64,000 nucleotides of DNA from CAZIPN01 sp964541225 (lineage in GTDB: Bacteria; Actinomycetota; Coriobacteriia; Anaerosomatales; JAAXUF01). Shown here in pieces: positions 44,877-53,363 of this stretch. The stretch's first letter is position 1; each line of letters starts with the position of its first letter. A program made the position numbers and the translations under genes. The notes beneath the pieces were generated by a model. The model searched no databases and was not told the DNA's origin. It saw nothing but the letters and a program-made list of their open reading frames with translations. The DNA lies in NCBI GenBank assembly GCA_964541225.1, contig CAZIPN010000008.1, positions 1-64,000 of the forward strand, in the 5' to 3' direction.

Positions 44877-46733
44877 GTGGGACGCATATCCGACGAAGAC
44901 ATAGCCCGGGTGCGCGACGCGACCGACCTCGTGGCTCTGGTGCAGGAACGCGTCGTGCTCAAACAGAAGGGCAGGCTGTTCTGGGGCTGCTGTCCTTTCC
45001 ACCAGGAGAAGACCGCCTCCTTCAAGATTGACCCCGCAACGCAGCTGTGGCACTGCTTCGGCTGTGGGCTCGGCGGGGACGCGTACGGTTTCGTGATGCG
45101 GATCGAGGGCGTGGATTTTGGCGAGGCAGTGCGCATCCTCGCGGATCGCGCTCGCATTGAGATCACCGAGGAGACGGGCGGAGCGCCGCGTAGCCTGCGC
45201 GAGCGGCTGTTTGAGGCAACCGAGTCTGCGATCGCCTTCTACCACGACGTCCTGACCAAGTCGCCGGAAGCCGGCGCGACGAACGCTCGCGAGTATCTCG
45301 GCGCGCGCGGGTTTGGGAGCGATGTCGCCAGAACGTGGCGGCTCGGATACTCGCCCGGGTACGGCCAGCTCGTGCACCATCTCGCGCAGGCCGGGTTCTC
45401 GGCAGAGGAGATTGAGACCGCGAACCTGGGGCTGAAGGGTCAAGGCGGTCAGCTGCGCGATCGCTTCTTCGAGCGCGTGATGTTTCCGATCTTCGACCTG
45501 CAGGGCCGTGCGATCGCTTTTGGCGGACGGGTAATTGGACCCGGCGAGCCGAAGTACCTCAACACCCAGGACACGCCGATCTTCCACAAGTCAGCGAATA
45601 TGTTCGGGATCGATCGCGCGAAGGGCGCAATCACCGCAACCGGCGTCGCGATTGTCGTGGAGGGCTACACCGACGTGATCGCGCTGCACGATGCTGGCAT
45701 CACTAACGCGGTTGCTACGCTGGGCACCGCACTTACGCGCGAGCACGTGCGGCTGCTGTCGCGGTTTGCTCGGCGGATCGTCTACGTCTTCGATGGCGAT
45801 GAGGCGGGCCTTCGTGCGGCGGACAGAGCTGTCGAGTTCGTGGACATGGGCAACACCATGGAAGCCGGCCGCAGCCGAGTGGAGCTCTTCGCGGCCGTGG
45901 TGCCCGAAGGCCAGGACCCAGCCGATATGGTGGCGTCGGAGGGCTCGGCGGCCATGACGGCGCTGGTGGACGAGGCGGTGCCCCTGTTGCGCTTCTCGAT
46001 CGACCGCCGCTTGAGCCGCTGGGATCTGGATGTGCCCGAGGAGCGAACGCGGGCGCTGAAGGAAGCCGCCGAAGTGCTGGCACCCGTGAAGGGATCGCTG
46101 CTCGCCGACGACTACGCGTCATACATCGCTGGCAAGCTCTTTGCCGATGTCGGGGTCGTGAAGCGCGCGATTGCAGAGACCCGGACCAGGCCCGCGCCGC
46201 GGGCCGGGGGATCCAACACATCTGCGGGCAGAGCCCAGGCGTACGCTGACAAGCCCGTCGGCGAAAACCGCGGGGCGGACTCGCCTCAAGTGCGAGTTGA
46301 ACGCGACCTGCTCGATCTGCTGGTGAGAACGCCCAGGTTGCGGTCGAGGGCACACTTCTTGCTTACGGAGAACCTGCTGACCGACCCACTGCACCGTGCA
46401 ATAGCACAGGAGGTTGGACAGGCGGGCGGCGACGTTGCTGCCGATACACTAGTGAGCAAGCTTGAGATGGTGGCACCCGGGGCCGCGGAAGCACTTTCTG
46501 GCGCAACGCTTGGCAGTGAGATTGCCGACGCTGACGCTGACGCTGCCGAACGAGACATGACCCGCAAACTGAAGGCGCTCGACCTTGAGCGGTCCATCGC
46601 TGAGGGAAAGGCGCGCCTCAGGGAGCCGGGGTCATTTACGGAACCCGCCGAGTACGACGAGTTGTTCAGGTGTGTTTCGGCACTCCAGAGGGAACTAGAA
46701 GAATACCGCCGTGGCGTCCGCGATGTCGGATGA
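44877..46733 (+). CDS. dnaG: DNA primase
   Basis: A 618-residue primase that makes RNA primers at the fork. Zinc-binding CHC2 site: Cys39, His42, Cys60, Cys63. A TOPRIM core follows (VVEGYTDVIALHDAGI; VYVFDGDEAGLRAADR), then the C-terminal helicase-binding region. GTG 44877 is chosen since GGAAGGGG precedes it by 7 nt and the family start is GRISDEDIARVR. GTG 44814 falls just after a TAGAAT box (44807-44812), too early to be in the mRNA. Confidence 0.96.
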   Translation: MGRISDEDIARVRDATDLVALVQERVVLKQKGRLFWGCCPFHQEKTASFKIDPATQLWHCFGCGLGGDAYGFVMRIEGVDFGEAVRILADRARIEITEETGGAPRSLRERLFEATESAIAFYHDVLTKSPEAGATNAREYLGARGFGSDVARTWRLGYSPGYGQLVHHLAQAGFSAEEIETANLGLKGQGGQLRDRFFERVMFPIFDLQGRAIAFGGRVIGPGEPKYLNTQDTPIFHKSANMFGIDRAKGAITATGVAIVVEGYTDVIALHDAGITNAVATLGTALTREHVRLLSRFARRIVYVFDGDEAGLRAADRAVEFVDMGNTMEAGRSRVELFAAVVPEGQDPADMVASEGSAAMTALVDEAVPLLRFSIDRRLSRWDLDVPEERTRALKEAAEVLAPVKGSLLADDYASYIAGKLFADVGVVKRAIAETRTRPAPRAGGSNTSAGRAQAYADKPVGENRGADSPQVRVERDLLDLLVRTPRLRSRAHFLLTENLLTDPLHRAIAQEVGQAGGDVAADTLVSKLEMVAPGAAEALSGATLGSEIADADADAAERDMTRKLKALDLERSIAEGKARLREPGSFTEPAEYDELFRCVSALQRELEEYRRGVRDVG

Positions 46734-46757
46734 CGACCGAAGAGGCAAGGATCACAC

Positions 46758-48182
46758 GTGGCAGACAAGCCGATGACCAGTAGCAGGGCCGCTCTCGATG
46801 TTGACGGGGCGGTTTCGAAGTCCGCAGCTGAAGAGCGCGCGCACAAACAGGCAGACTCCGAGTCGGTCGCAGACGCGAGGAACACGCCTGAACTGGAACT
46901 TGCCGAGGTTCGCACGCTTACCAAGATGGGCAAGTCCAAGGGCAACCTCACCGACGAGGAGATCCAGGGCGCGCTCTCTGACATCGACTTGTCTGAAGAC
47001 CAGTTTGAGCGCGTGTACACGCACTTTCGCGAGACCGGGATTGAGATCGTCGAAGAGTCCGCTGTGGACGTGTCACTTGAAGTTGTGGCAGGTCGGCCGG
47101 AGACCGGTGACGCACCCACGGATTCTGAACTCGGAGACATTGAGGTAGACGGCGAAGTCTCCGAGGCCGAGGCGGTCAAGATCGAGGTGCCCAAGGTCGC
47201 TCCCGCAAAGACCGCCAAGAAGAAGGCGAAGAAGCGCGAGAGCCTCAACGCGGTGGCTCCGCTCACGGGCGACCCGGTACGGATGTATCTGAAGGAAATC
47301 GGCAAGGTTCCACTGCTAACTGCTGCTCAGGAAGTCGACCTCGCCATGAAGATCGAGGCTGGCATTGAGGCCACGCAGCGCCTCGACGATGCCGAGGAAT
47401 CCGCGCAGGCGCTGGACCGTGCCGAGAAGCGTCGTCTGCAGCGCATCGAGCGTGTTGGTCTGGATGCCAAGCAGCAGCTCGTTGAGGCGAACCTGCGACT
47501 CGTTGTCTCAATTGCGAAGCGCTACGTCGGCAGAGGCATGCTCTTCTTGGACTTGATCCAAGAGGGAAATCTCGGGTTGATCCGTGCTGTTGAGAAGTTC
47601 GAGTACACCAAGGGCTTCAAGTTCTCGACGTACGCCACGTGGTGGATTCGTCAGGCGATTACTCGGGCCATTGCCGATCAGGCGCGTACGATCCGCATTC
47701 CGGTGCACATGGTGGAGACGATCAACAAACTCATCCGTGTGCAGCGTCAGCTTCTCCAGGAGCTCGGTCGCGAACCCACTCCGGAGGAGATCGGCGAGAA
47801 GATGGAGATGACGTCGGATCGCGTGCGCGAGATCCTCAAGATCAGTCAGGAGCCCGTGTCGCTCGAGACGCCGATCGGCGAAGAGGAAGACAGCCAGCTT
47901 GGCGACTTCATTGAAGACGGCGAGGCGGTTGTGCCGCCAGATGCGGCGAGCTTCTCGATGCTGCAGGAACAGCTGTCGAAGGTGCTTGATGGGCTTGCAG
48001 AGCGTGAGCGCAAGGTGATCGAGTTGAGGTTCGGGCTTGTCGACGGCCATCCGCGGACACTCGAAGAGGTAGGTCGGGAGTTTGGCGTGACCCGCGAGCG
48101 AATTCGGCAGATCGAGTCCAAGACGTTGTGCAAGCTTCGTCATCCCAGTCGCTCGAGCAAGCTGAAGGACTACTTGGAGTAG
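46758..48182 (+). CDS. rpoD: Primary RNA polymerase sigma factor (RpoD/SigA)
   Basis: A 474-residue sigma-70 group 1 factor. The N-terminal 170 residues include a 1.1-like region (NLTDEEIQGALSDIDLSEDQFERVY) and an acidic then Lys-rich linker. Region 1.2 begins DPVRMYLKEIGKVPLLT. Region 2 holds MLFLDLIQEGNLGLIRAVEKFEY and the -10-reading YATWWIRQAITRAI. Regions 3 and 4 end RTLEEVGREFGVTRERIRQIE. GTG start after AAGGATC, 24 nt behind dnaG. Confidence 0.97.
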   Translation: MADKPMTSSRAALDVDGAVSKSAAEERAHKQADSESVADARNTPELELAEVRTLTKMGKSKGNLTDEEIQGALSDIDLSEDQFERVYTHFRETGIEIVEESAVDVSLEVVAGRPETGDAPTDSELGDIEVDGEVSEAEAVKIEVPKVAPAKTAKKKAKKRESLNAVAPLTGDPVRMYLKEIGKVPLLTAAQEVDLAMKIEAGIEATQRLDDAEESAQALDRAEKRRLQRIERVGLDAKQQLVEANLRLVVSIAKRYVGRGMLFLDLIQEGNLGLIRAVEKFEYTKGFKFSTYATWWIRQAITRAIADQARTIRIPVHMVETINKLIRVQRQLLQELGREPTPEEIGEKMEMTSDRVREILKISQEPVSLETPIGEEEDSQLGDFIEDGEAVVPPDAASFSMLQEQLSKVLDGLAERERKVIELRFGLVDGHPRTLEEVGREFGVTRERIRQIESKTLCKLRHPSRSSKLKDYLE

Positions 48183-48221
48183 GTCTGGGGCTGACGGCCT
48201 TAGGCCATCGGCTGGAACGCA

Positions 48222-48246
48222 AAGGCCCCGCAGATGCGGGGCCTTT
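48222..48246. terminator. Terminator after rpoD
   Basis: AAAGGCCC and GGGCCTTT form an 8-bp stem, extended by GC/GC past a one-base bulge, with an AGAT loop. TTTGAATTGT follows on plus and a matching run on minus, so it can end both rpoD and the minus-strand tRNA-Asn. Confidence 0.75.
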
Positions 48247-48256
48247 GAATTGTAGC

Positions 48257-48332
<76 letters not shown>

Positions 48333-48365
48333 ATATGGCCGCACGGCTCGACGGCGCAAGACGGA

Positions 48366-48394
48366 AGTATACGAACGCCGAGGGCGCTTTGCAA
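48366..48394 (-). promoter_or_regulatory. Promoter of tRNA-Asn
   Basis: On minus, -35 TTGCAA (48394-48389), a 17-nt spacer and -10 TATACT (48371-48366) lie about 34 nt upstream of the tRNA. Confidence 0.65.
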
Positions 48395-48450
48395 CACGGT
48401 GAGCGGGTCGACCATGCGCTATCATCGGTGGATGTGTCAGCCGGTCTGAA

Positions 48451-48525
48451 GGGCCCGTAGCTCAATGGTGGAGCAGGGGACTCATAATCCCTTGGTTGTA
48501 GGTTCGAATCCTACCGGGCCCACCA
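48451..48525 (+). tRNA. tRNA with CAT anticodon (Met or Ile2)
   Basis: A 75-nt cloverleaf: acceptor GGGCCCG/CGGGCCC, anticodon arm GGGGA-CTCATAA-TCCCT, T arm GTAGG-TTCGAAT-CCTAC, encoded CCA. The paired 1-72 position excludes initiator tRNA. The TTGGT variable loop is like tRNA-Ile2 (lysidine-modified CAT), but elongator Met is not excluded. Confidence 0.92.
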
Positions 48526-48532
48526 GGAAGGG

Positions 48533-49645
48533 ATGTGCGCACTTCTGAGCGATCCCACGACACTCAGTCGGGCCGAACGAGGCCGATTGCGGCGCTCCAG
48601 GCGCGTGCGCGCGATCGCACTTGTACTGGGTGTTGTCGTTGTCGTGTCTGCGATGGTGGCTGCTGGGGCCTTCGGTGATCGGCTCAAGGGCGCGTTGGGG
48701 TTTTGGAGACACTCCAACCAACCCCCGCTTGCTTCCGTAGTGTCGAGCACGACCGCCCCTGCACTGGCAGCCGGGCAGGTTGAAGTGCCGAGTTTGTCGC
48801 ACATGAGCCTGCTGCAGGCCCGAGCACTGCTTGCGGCAGCCGAACTGTGCGTCAACCTCAAAGTCGATGATTCACTGACGCCGACCGAGGAACAGAGAGT
48901 CGCGCGTCAGGAGCCAGTTGCAGGCAGCGTCGTCGCCACCGGCTCGCTTGTGACTTTGGTGGTGTCTCCTCCGACCGCGACTCAAGCGCGTGCTTCTGCG
49001 AAGTCGAACAAAGGACATGCCTTCGTGGTGGTGCTCGACCCAGGGAACCAGTCAACCGACGACGCAACTCCAGAGCCCATAGGTCCTGGGGCAGGTACCA
49101 CGGTGCCGAGCGCGACGAAGGGCAGCATCGGCGTGTCAACAGGCGTGCCGGAGTACGAGCTGAATCGCCAGCTTGCCTCCGAGCTTCAGGGAAGGCTCGT
49201 GTCGGCGGGCATTAAGGTCATCATGACTCGAACGACTGATGACGTGGACCTTTCTGGAGTTCAGCGGGCTTCAATGGCGAAGGCCGTCAAGGCCGACCTG
49301 TACGTGAGGATCGAAGCGCGCAGCAGCAGGGATCCGAACGCGGCCGGAGTCGAGACGCTCTTTCCGGTGTCCAACCAGTGGACGAAGGGCACGGTCGCCG
49401 CATCTCAGCTGGCAGCCCGCTCGATGCAGCAGAATGTCGTGGCCATCAGTGGCGCGGGGAACCGGGGTACGGCCCAGAGTTCATGTGCGGAGTTCAACTG
49501 GTCGGGCGTGCCATCAGTGGCGATTCAAGCGGGCTTCCTTTCTAATCCCGTGGAAGACAAACTCCTGTCTAGCGCGCAGTATCAGGATAGAATCTCGGAG
49601 GGCATGGCAAGCGGCATCAAGGAGTTCTTGAGCGGGGGACAATGA
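48533..49645 (+). CDS. PASTA-amidase_3 protein, predicted inactive
   Basis: A 370-residue protein with one TM anchor (about 27-47), a PASTA domain (about 82-147, VEVPSLSHMSLLQARALL...) and a C-terminal N-acetylmuramoyl-L-alanine amidase fold (about 162-370). The fold is clear (VVVLDPG; SAGIKVIMTRTTDD; ADLYVRIEA; GFLSNPVEDKLLSS). However, the metal and catalytic positions are changed: Asn172 for the first His, Glu261 for the second His, Gln332 for the catalytic Glu; only Glu207 remains. It may bind wall polymers without cutting. ATG 48533 follows the tRNA by 7 nt; a ribosome site is adjacent, so TTG 48587 or GTG 48605 are possible starts. Confidence 0.8.
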   Translation: MCALLSDPTTLSRAERGRLRRSRRVRAIALVLGVVVVVSAMVAAGAFGDRLKGALGFWRHSNQPPLASVVSSTTAPALAAGQVEVPSLSHMSLLQARALLAAAELCVNLKVDDSLTPTEEQRVARQEPVAGSVVATGSLVTLVVSPPTATQARASAKSNKGHAFVVVLDPGNQSTDDATPEPIGPGAGTTVPSATKGSIGVSTGVPEYELNRQLASELQGRLVSAGIKVIMTRTTDDVDLSGVQRASMAKAVKADLYVRIEARSSRDPNAAGVETLFPVSNQWTKGTVAASQLAARSMQQNVVAISGAGNRGTAQSSCAEFNWSGVPSVAIQAGFLSNPVEDKLLSSAQYQDRISEGMASGIKEFLSGGQ

Positions 49646-49649
49646 CGCT

Positions 49650-50354
49650 ATGTCGATGCTGAAGTCCATCATCATTGGGGCGGTTGCCGCGCTCGTGGTG
49701 GTTGCGGTTGCGGTCGCGCTCATCGTGGCGAAGGTCGTGCCCGTAGAAAGTGCGTCTTCGGGCGCTGTCGACGGACCGGTTGTCGTCGCTCTCGTGCTTC
49801 CGGACAACAGCGGCATCGCGACAGTGCGTATCGTCGACATATACACGCGGTCCGGCGCAGGCTGGACGATTCGATCCGTGTCACCATCCATGCCGGTAGT
49901 GGTCTCAGGAACTGGTGGGAGCACCCTTGCCGATGCGTACAGTTTCGGCGGTGGGGCAGGGCTGATGAGCGCGCTGCGACGCGAAAGTGGCTCGAATGTC
50001 ACCGCATGGGTGATCGTGGGAGAGCAGGCATGGAACGGGCTTCGAGCGGGCGCTCCGTTCGATGTGATGTTGAACTCAGGGATCGAGGTGTTTGACGGGG
50101 CGCAGCTCTACTCGTTTTCGACCGGCACGAGTTCGGTCTCGCCGACCGAGACACCTCAACTTCTCGATGGTGCGGCATACCTCAGCGCGGCGGAAGATCG
50201 GGCGGTACGCGTGGATGTGGGTAACGCACTGGGAAGCTCGCTGGCCTCGGCAACGGCGGGAGAGGCGATGTTGCTGGAAAGCAACCTGAACTCCAGCTCA
50301 CTACATCAGTGGCTTTCGAGCGTACACTCGGCGCGTCGGACGTCGGGAAAGTAG
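49650..50354 (+). CDS. Membrane-anchored protein, divergent LCP-like
   Basis: A 234-residue protein with an N-terminal TM helix (SIIIGAVAALVVVAVAVALIVAKVV) and an extracytoplasmic domain. The order of segments (strand VVVALVLPDNSGIATVRIVDI, then LADAYSFGGGAGLMSAL, then VTAWVIVGEQAWNGL, GIEVFDGAQLY, and LLDGAAYLSAAEDRAVR) recalls LytR-CpsA-Psr ligases. The Arg and Asp residues that bind the polyprenyl phosphate in active LCP enzymes are not evident. The family is tentative. It follows the amidase-like gene by 4 nt. Confidence 0.6.
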   Translation: MSMLKSIIIGAVAALVVVAVAVALIVAKVVPVESASSGAVDGPVVVALVLPDNSGIATVRIVDIYTRSGAGWTIRSVSPSMPVVVSGTGGSTLADAYSFGGGAGLMSALRRESGSNVTAWVIVGEQAWNGLRAGAPFDVMLNSGIEVFDGAQLYSFSTGTSSVSPTETPQLLDGAAYLSAAEDRAVRVDVGNALGSSLASATAGEAMLLESNLNSSSLHQWLSSVHSARRTSGK

Positions 50355-50507
50355 CGGCGTGGACTCACATTTGCTCCAGAATGTGCCGATAGACGCTTCT
50401 AGGTGCGCGAACGCGTTGTGGTGCGCGTTCTCAGACATGGTAGAATGCCCCAGTACGTACCCTGACTTGGTGCGTCGAGCGCCCCGAGAGGGGCACCAGA
50501 GGTAGAG
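50355..50507 (+). promoter_or_regulatory. Promoter region of 50508 gene
   Basis: A TAGAAT -10-like box at 50441-50446 with TTGTGG at 50416-50421 (19-nt spacer) precedes the gene by about 60 nt. Confidence 0.45.
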
Positions 50508-51317
50508 ATGTCGGACACGCAGACTCAGTCGTACACACCGGCGCAGAAGACCTCAAGACGGACGATGTCCGTCTGGGTGTGGCTGCTTGTACTAGTCGTC
50601 TCCCTTGGCGCCTTGAGCGCAGCCGTCTGGTGGGTTGGTGGACCCGCCCAAGCCATGGACATGCTCGGCGTCAGCAACCTCTCACTTTCCTCTCTCGGCA
50701 TCGGCGGGAGTCCGTCGTCGAGCGGCGGCAATGGCGGTGCATTGAAGACGCCGAGCACCCCGAAGCCTTCCGTAGCGAGTACTCTTCCAGCCGACGCCCA
50801 GGAGCGGATGTTCTCCGAACAAGTTGAGTCTCACGTTGCGTTGAGCGATCTTGTCGGCGGGCGAATCTCAGAGTTCAAGCTCGGCAAGCCTGAGGTCGCC
50901 GAGGCGTCGGCAACGGTGCCTCTGACCGCGACCTACTTCGATGGCTCGGCAGTCGCTGGAACGCTTACTCTCGCGAAGTTCGACGGTCTGTGGTACTTCT
51001 TCAGCCTCGGGAGGACCGGGGGGGAAGGTGCGAAGGAATCGGCGGACACGCCGAATTCGTTCGATTCAGGTGTGGTTGCGACGATCACTCACGAGCAGGC
51101 TCAGTCAGGGACACAAGGCCTGATCAGCAAGGGAATTCTCGACGGCGGCTTCACGGTCGTGAAGGTGGATGCGGTGCATCCGGGGCCGAGAACTGCAACG
51201 ATTGATGTGACACTGTCGGATGGGACCAGTGCTACGACGAAGGGGCAGCTGGTCTGCATTTCGAAGACCGATGGCGCGACGACGTATTGGTTCGTCGCGA
51301 GCTTCGAGAAGCGGTAA
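50508..51317 (+). CDS. Membrane-anchored hypothetical protein
   Basis: A 269-residue protein: a short cytoplasmic N-terminus, one TM helix (VWVWLLVLVVSLGALSAAVWWV, about 22-44), a Gly/Ser/Pro-rich linker, then an extracytoplasmic domain from about residue 100. The domain has two similar beta-rich halves (SATVPLTATYFDGSAVAGTLTLAKFDGLWYFFSL and TATIDVTLSDGTSATTKGQLVCISK... with TTYWFVASF, in part), like lipoprotein-type DUF4878/NTF2 folds. I do not recognise the family. ATG after AGAGGTAGAG; a terminator follows. Confidence 0.65.
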   Translation: MSDTQTQSYTPAQKTSRRTMSVWVWLLVLVVSLGALSAAVWWVGGPAQAMDMLGVSNLSLSSLGIGGSPSSSGGNGGALKTPSTPKPSVASTLPADAQERMFSEQVESHVALSDLVGGRISEFKLGKPEVAEASATVPLTATYFDGSAVAGTLTLAKFDGLWYFFSLGRTGGEGAKESADTPNSFDSGVVATITHEQAQSGTQGLISKGILDGGFTVVKVDAVHPGPRTATIDVTLSDGTSATTKGQLVCISKTDGATTYWFVASFEKR

Positions 51318-51346
51318 TGTCGTGATGCGTGCTTTCGTCGGGAGGG

Positions 51347-51374
51347 GGCCGGTGCCGCGCACCGGCCTTCTTGT
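51347..51374 (+). terminator. Rho-independent terminator
   Basis: GGCCGGTGC (51347-51355) and GCACCGGCC (51359-51367) form a perfect 9-bp stem with a CGC loop, followed by TTCTTGTG. It ends the 50508 transcript, 40 nt before the Wzz-kinase gene. Confidence 0.8.
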
Positions 51375-51413
51375 GTGCAGGAAGATCATCCGAGGCCAGA
51401 GGTAAGGCAGGTC

Positions 51414-53198
51414 ATGGAGCTACGCGACTACATCAATGTCATTCGCGCGCGCAAGTGGGTGATCATCCAGTCCGTCGTGATCGTGACGCTGGTTGCGCTG
51501 CTTGTGTCCCTGGTGATGCCGAAGTCGTATGAGGGCACGGCTGAGGTGCTCATTACCGAGAAGGATACGGCGTCAGCGATCCTAGGGGACGTGCTGCCCT
51601 CGTCCAGCCAGCCAGAGCGCACTTTGGCGACCCAGGTGCAGTTGATGTCCCTGCGGCCTATAGCCGAGGCCACGATCAAGAAGCTGAACCTGCAGACCAC
51701 CGCTGATGACCTGCTGAAGCACGTGAGTGTCTCGGCGGTTGGCCAGACGAACATCGTGAAGATCACCGCGACGGACTCGGATCCCGCGCGTGCCGCACGG
51801 ATTGCGAATGCCATGGCCGAGGAGTACGTGCAGTCGAGTCGCGATGCCGAGCGGGCTAGCATGGCCGCAGCAGCCGAAGAGGTGCAGAAGCGTCTCGATG
51901 ATGCGAAGTCCGAGATCATCGACTTGGGTCACAAGATCGCAGGCTCGCAAAACGCGACGGACTTGCAGGCAGAACTCCAGATCGCGACCGGAACATACTC
52001 GACTCTCGCCGACAAGCTCGAGCAACTGCGCATCAGCGAACAGCTGGAGACTGGACCCGGACGAGTGGTGAGTGCTGCAGCCGTTGACACAAACGCGGTC
52101 TCCCCGAACCTTTCGCGGAATCTCCTGCTGGCCCTGGTAGTGGGGCTGGTGTTCGGCATCGGGACGGCCTTCCTCTACGAGTACCTGGACAGTACGATCA
52201 AGTCCACTGAAGAGGTTGAGAAGCTCTTTGGGGCGCCCGTTCTGGGCACGATTCCGCTGGATCGGATAGAGAAGTCGGTCAAGCGCCGGTTGGCGATCGT
52301 CGAGGACCCGGGATCCTCCACAGCGGAGGCATATCGAGTTCTCCGCAACTCGTTGGACTTCGTGAACTTCCAGAACGACATCAAGACCATCCTGGTGACC
52401 TCAGCCGCGCCCGGCGAAGGGAAATCCACTGTGGCGGCCAACCTTGCCGCCGCGCTCGCGCAGGCGGGGAAGAAGGTTGTCCTGGTGTCGGTGGACTTCC
52501 GTCGACCGACTACAGACCAGTTCTTCGGAGTCAACAACATGATCGGGCTCTCGGACGTGTTGCTGGGCACCCATTCACTGAAGGCGGCGCTTCAGCGGCC
52601 TGGTGACGACCAGCTTCTGGTGTTGAGTGCCGGGAAGATGCCGCCAAATCCGTCGGAGCTGCTTGGCTCTGCGAAGATGCACGAGGTAGTACGTGCTCTC
52701 GGCGACTGGGGCGAGTGGGTGATCATCGATACTCCGCCGCTGTTGGCCGTCGCGGATCCTGCCTCTGTCGCACGTTGGGTTGACGGGGTGTTGGTGGTAT
52801 CGAAGGTCGGAGGAACGACCCGCGAAGCCGCAACGAAGGCGATGGAGTTGCTTGGGAAGGTGGGCGCAAGAATCGTCGGTGCCGTGATATGGGGCCTAGA
52901 TGAGTCGAAGCCGGGTTCTGCCGGCTATGGATACTACGCTGGGGGCTACTACTACTACTCGAGCTACTACGGCCAGATGCGGTCGAAGGGAAGTCCAGGT
53001 TCGACTGGAGAGGCGGGGCAGTCAGAGAACTGGGTTCCGCAGCAGTCCGTTGGAAGACGTATTGCCGCTCGGATCGGGCAGGTCATGGCAGCGCTCATGG
53101 CGTTCGTTGTGGTTGCTGCTCTTGCTCTCGCGATAGCGTACTTCCTCGACAACTACTTCGGGTGGGGGCTGAGTCGTTCTCTGATGGGTCTTGGCTAG
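51414..53198 (+). CDS. Wzz-type chain-length regulator fused to BY-kinase
   Basis: A 594-residue bacterial tyrosine kinase controlling exopolysaccharide length. TM1 (about 16-36) and TM2 (about 228-250) flank an extracytoplasmic Wzz domain with a coiled coil. The cytoplasmic kinase has Walker A APGEGKST (about 332), A' VLVSVDFRRP and B WVIIDTPPLL. A Tyr-rich cluster (GYGYYAGGYYYYSSYYG, about 503-520) is the usual autophosphorylation site. Unusually it is not terminal: about 75 more residues follow, with a third hydrophobic helix (about 555-580). ATG after AAGGCAGG. Confidence 0.92.
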   Translation: MELRDYINVIRARKWVIIQSVVIVTLVALLVSLVMPKSYEGTAEVLITEKDTASAILGDVLPSSSQPERTLATQVQLMSLRPIAEATIKKLNLQTTADDLLKHVSVSAVGQTNIVKITATDSDPARAARIANAMAEEYVQSSRDAERASMAAAAEEVQKRLDDAKSEIIDLGHKIAGSQNATDLQAELQIATGTYSTLADKLEQLRISEQLETGPGRVVSAAAVDTNAVSPNLSRNLLLALVVGLVFGIGTAFLYEYLDSTIKSTEEVEKLFGAPVLGTIPLDRIEKSVKRRLAIVEDPGSSTAEAYRVLRNSLDFVNFQNDIKTILVTSAAPGEGKSTVAANLAAALAQAGKKVVLVSVDFRRPTTDQFFGVNNMIGLSDVLLGTHSLKAALQRPGDDQLLVLSAGKMPPNPSELLGSAKMHEVVRALGDWGEWVIIDTPPLLAVADPASVARWVDGVLVVSKVGGTTREAATKAMELLGKVGARIVGAVIWGLDESKPGSAGYGYYAGGYYYYSSYYGQMRSKGSPGSTGEAGQSENWVPQQSVGRRIAARIGQVMAALMAFVVVAALALAIAYFLDNYFGWGLSRSLMGLG

Positions 53199-53363
53199 GA
53201 TGCGGACGGTTTGCCCGGCGCCAGGAGGCACCTGTGGCTGTGCAGGACTGTCGCCACTGATGTTCTCGGCGCCTGGGGTCGAGACTCCGATTGCGTTGGG
53301 TGTGTGTTCCAAGGATAGCCGTTGGCAGTGTATTGATACGCGGGACTGAGGTGCGAACGGCAG

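Noticed and set aside
48451..48525. Initiator tRNA-fMet
   Set aside because: The first base pair G1-C72 is intact, whereas bacterial initiators have a mismatch there.
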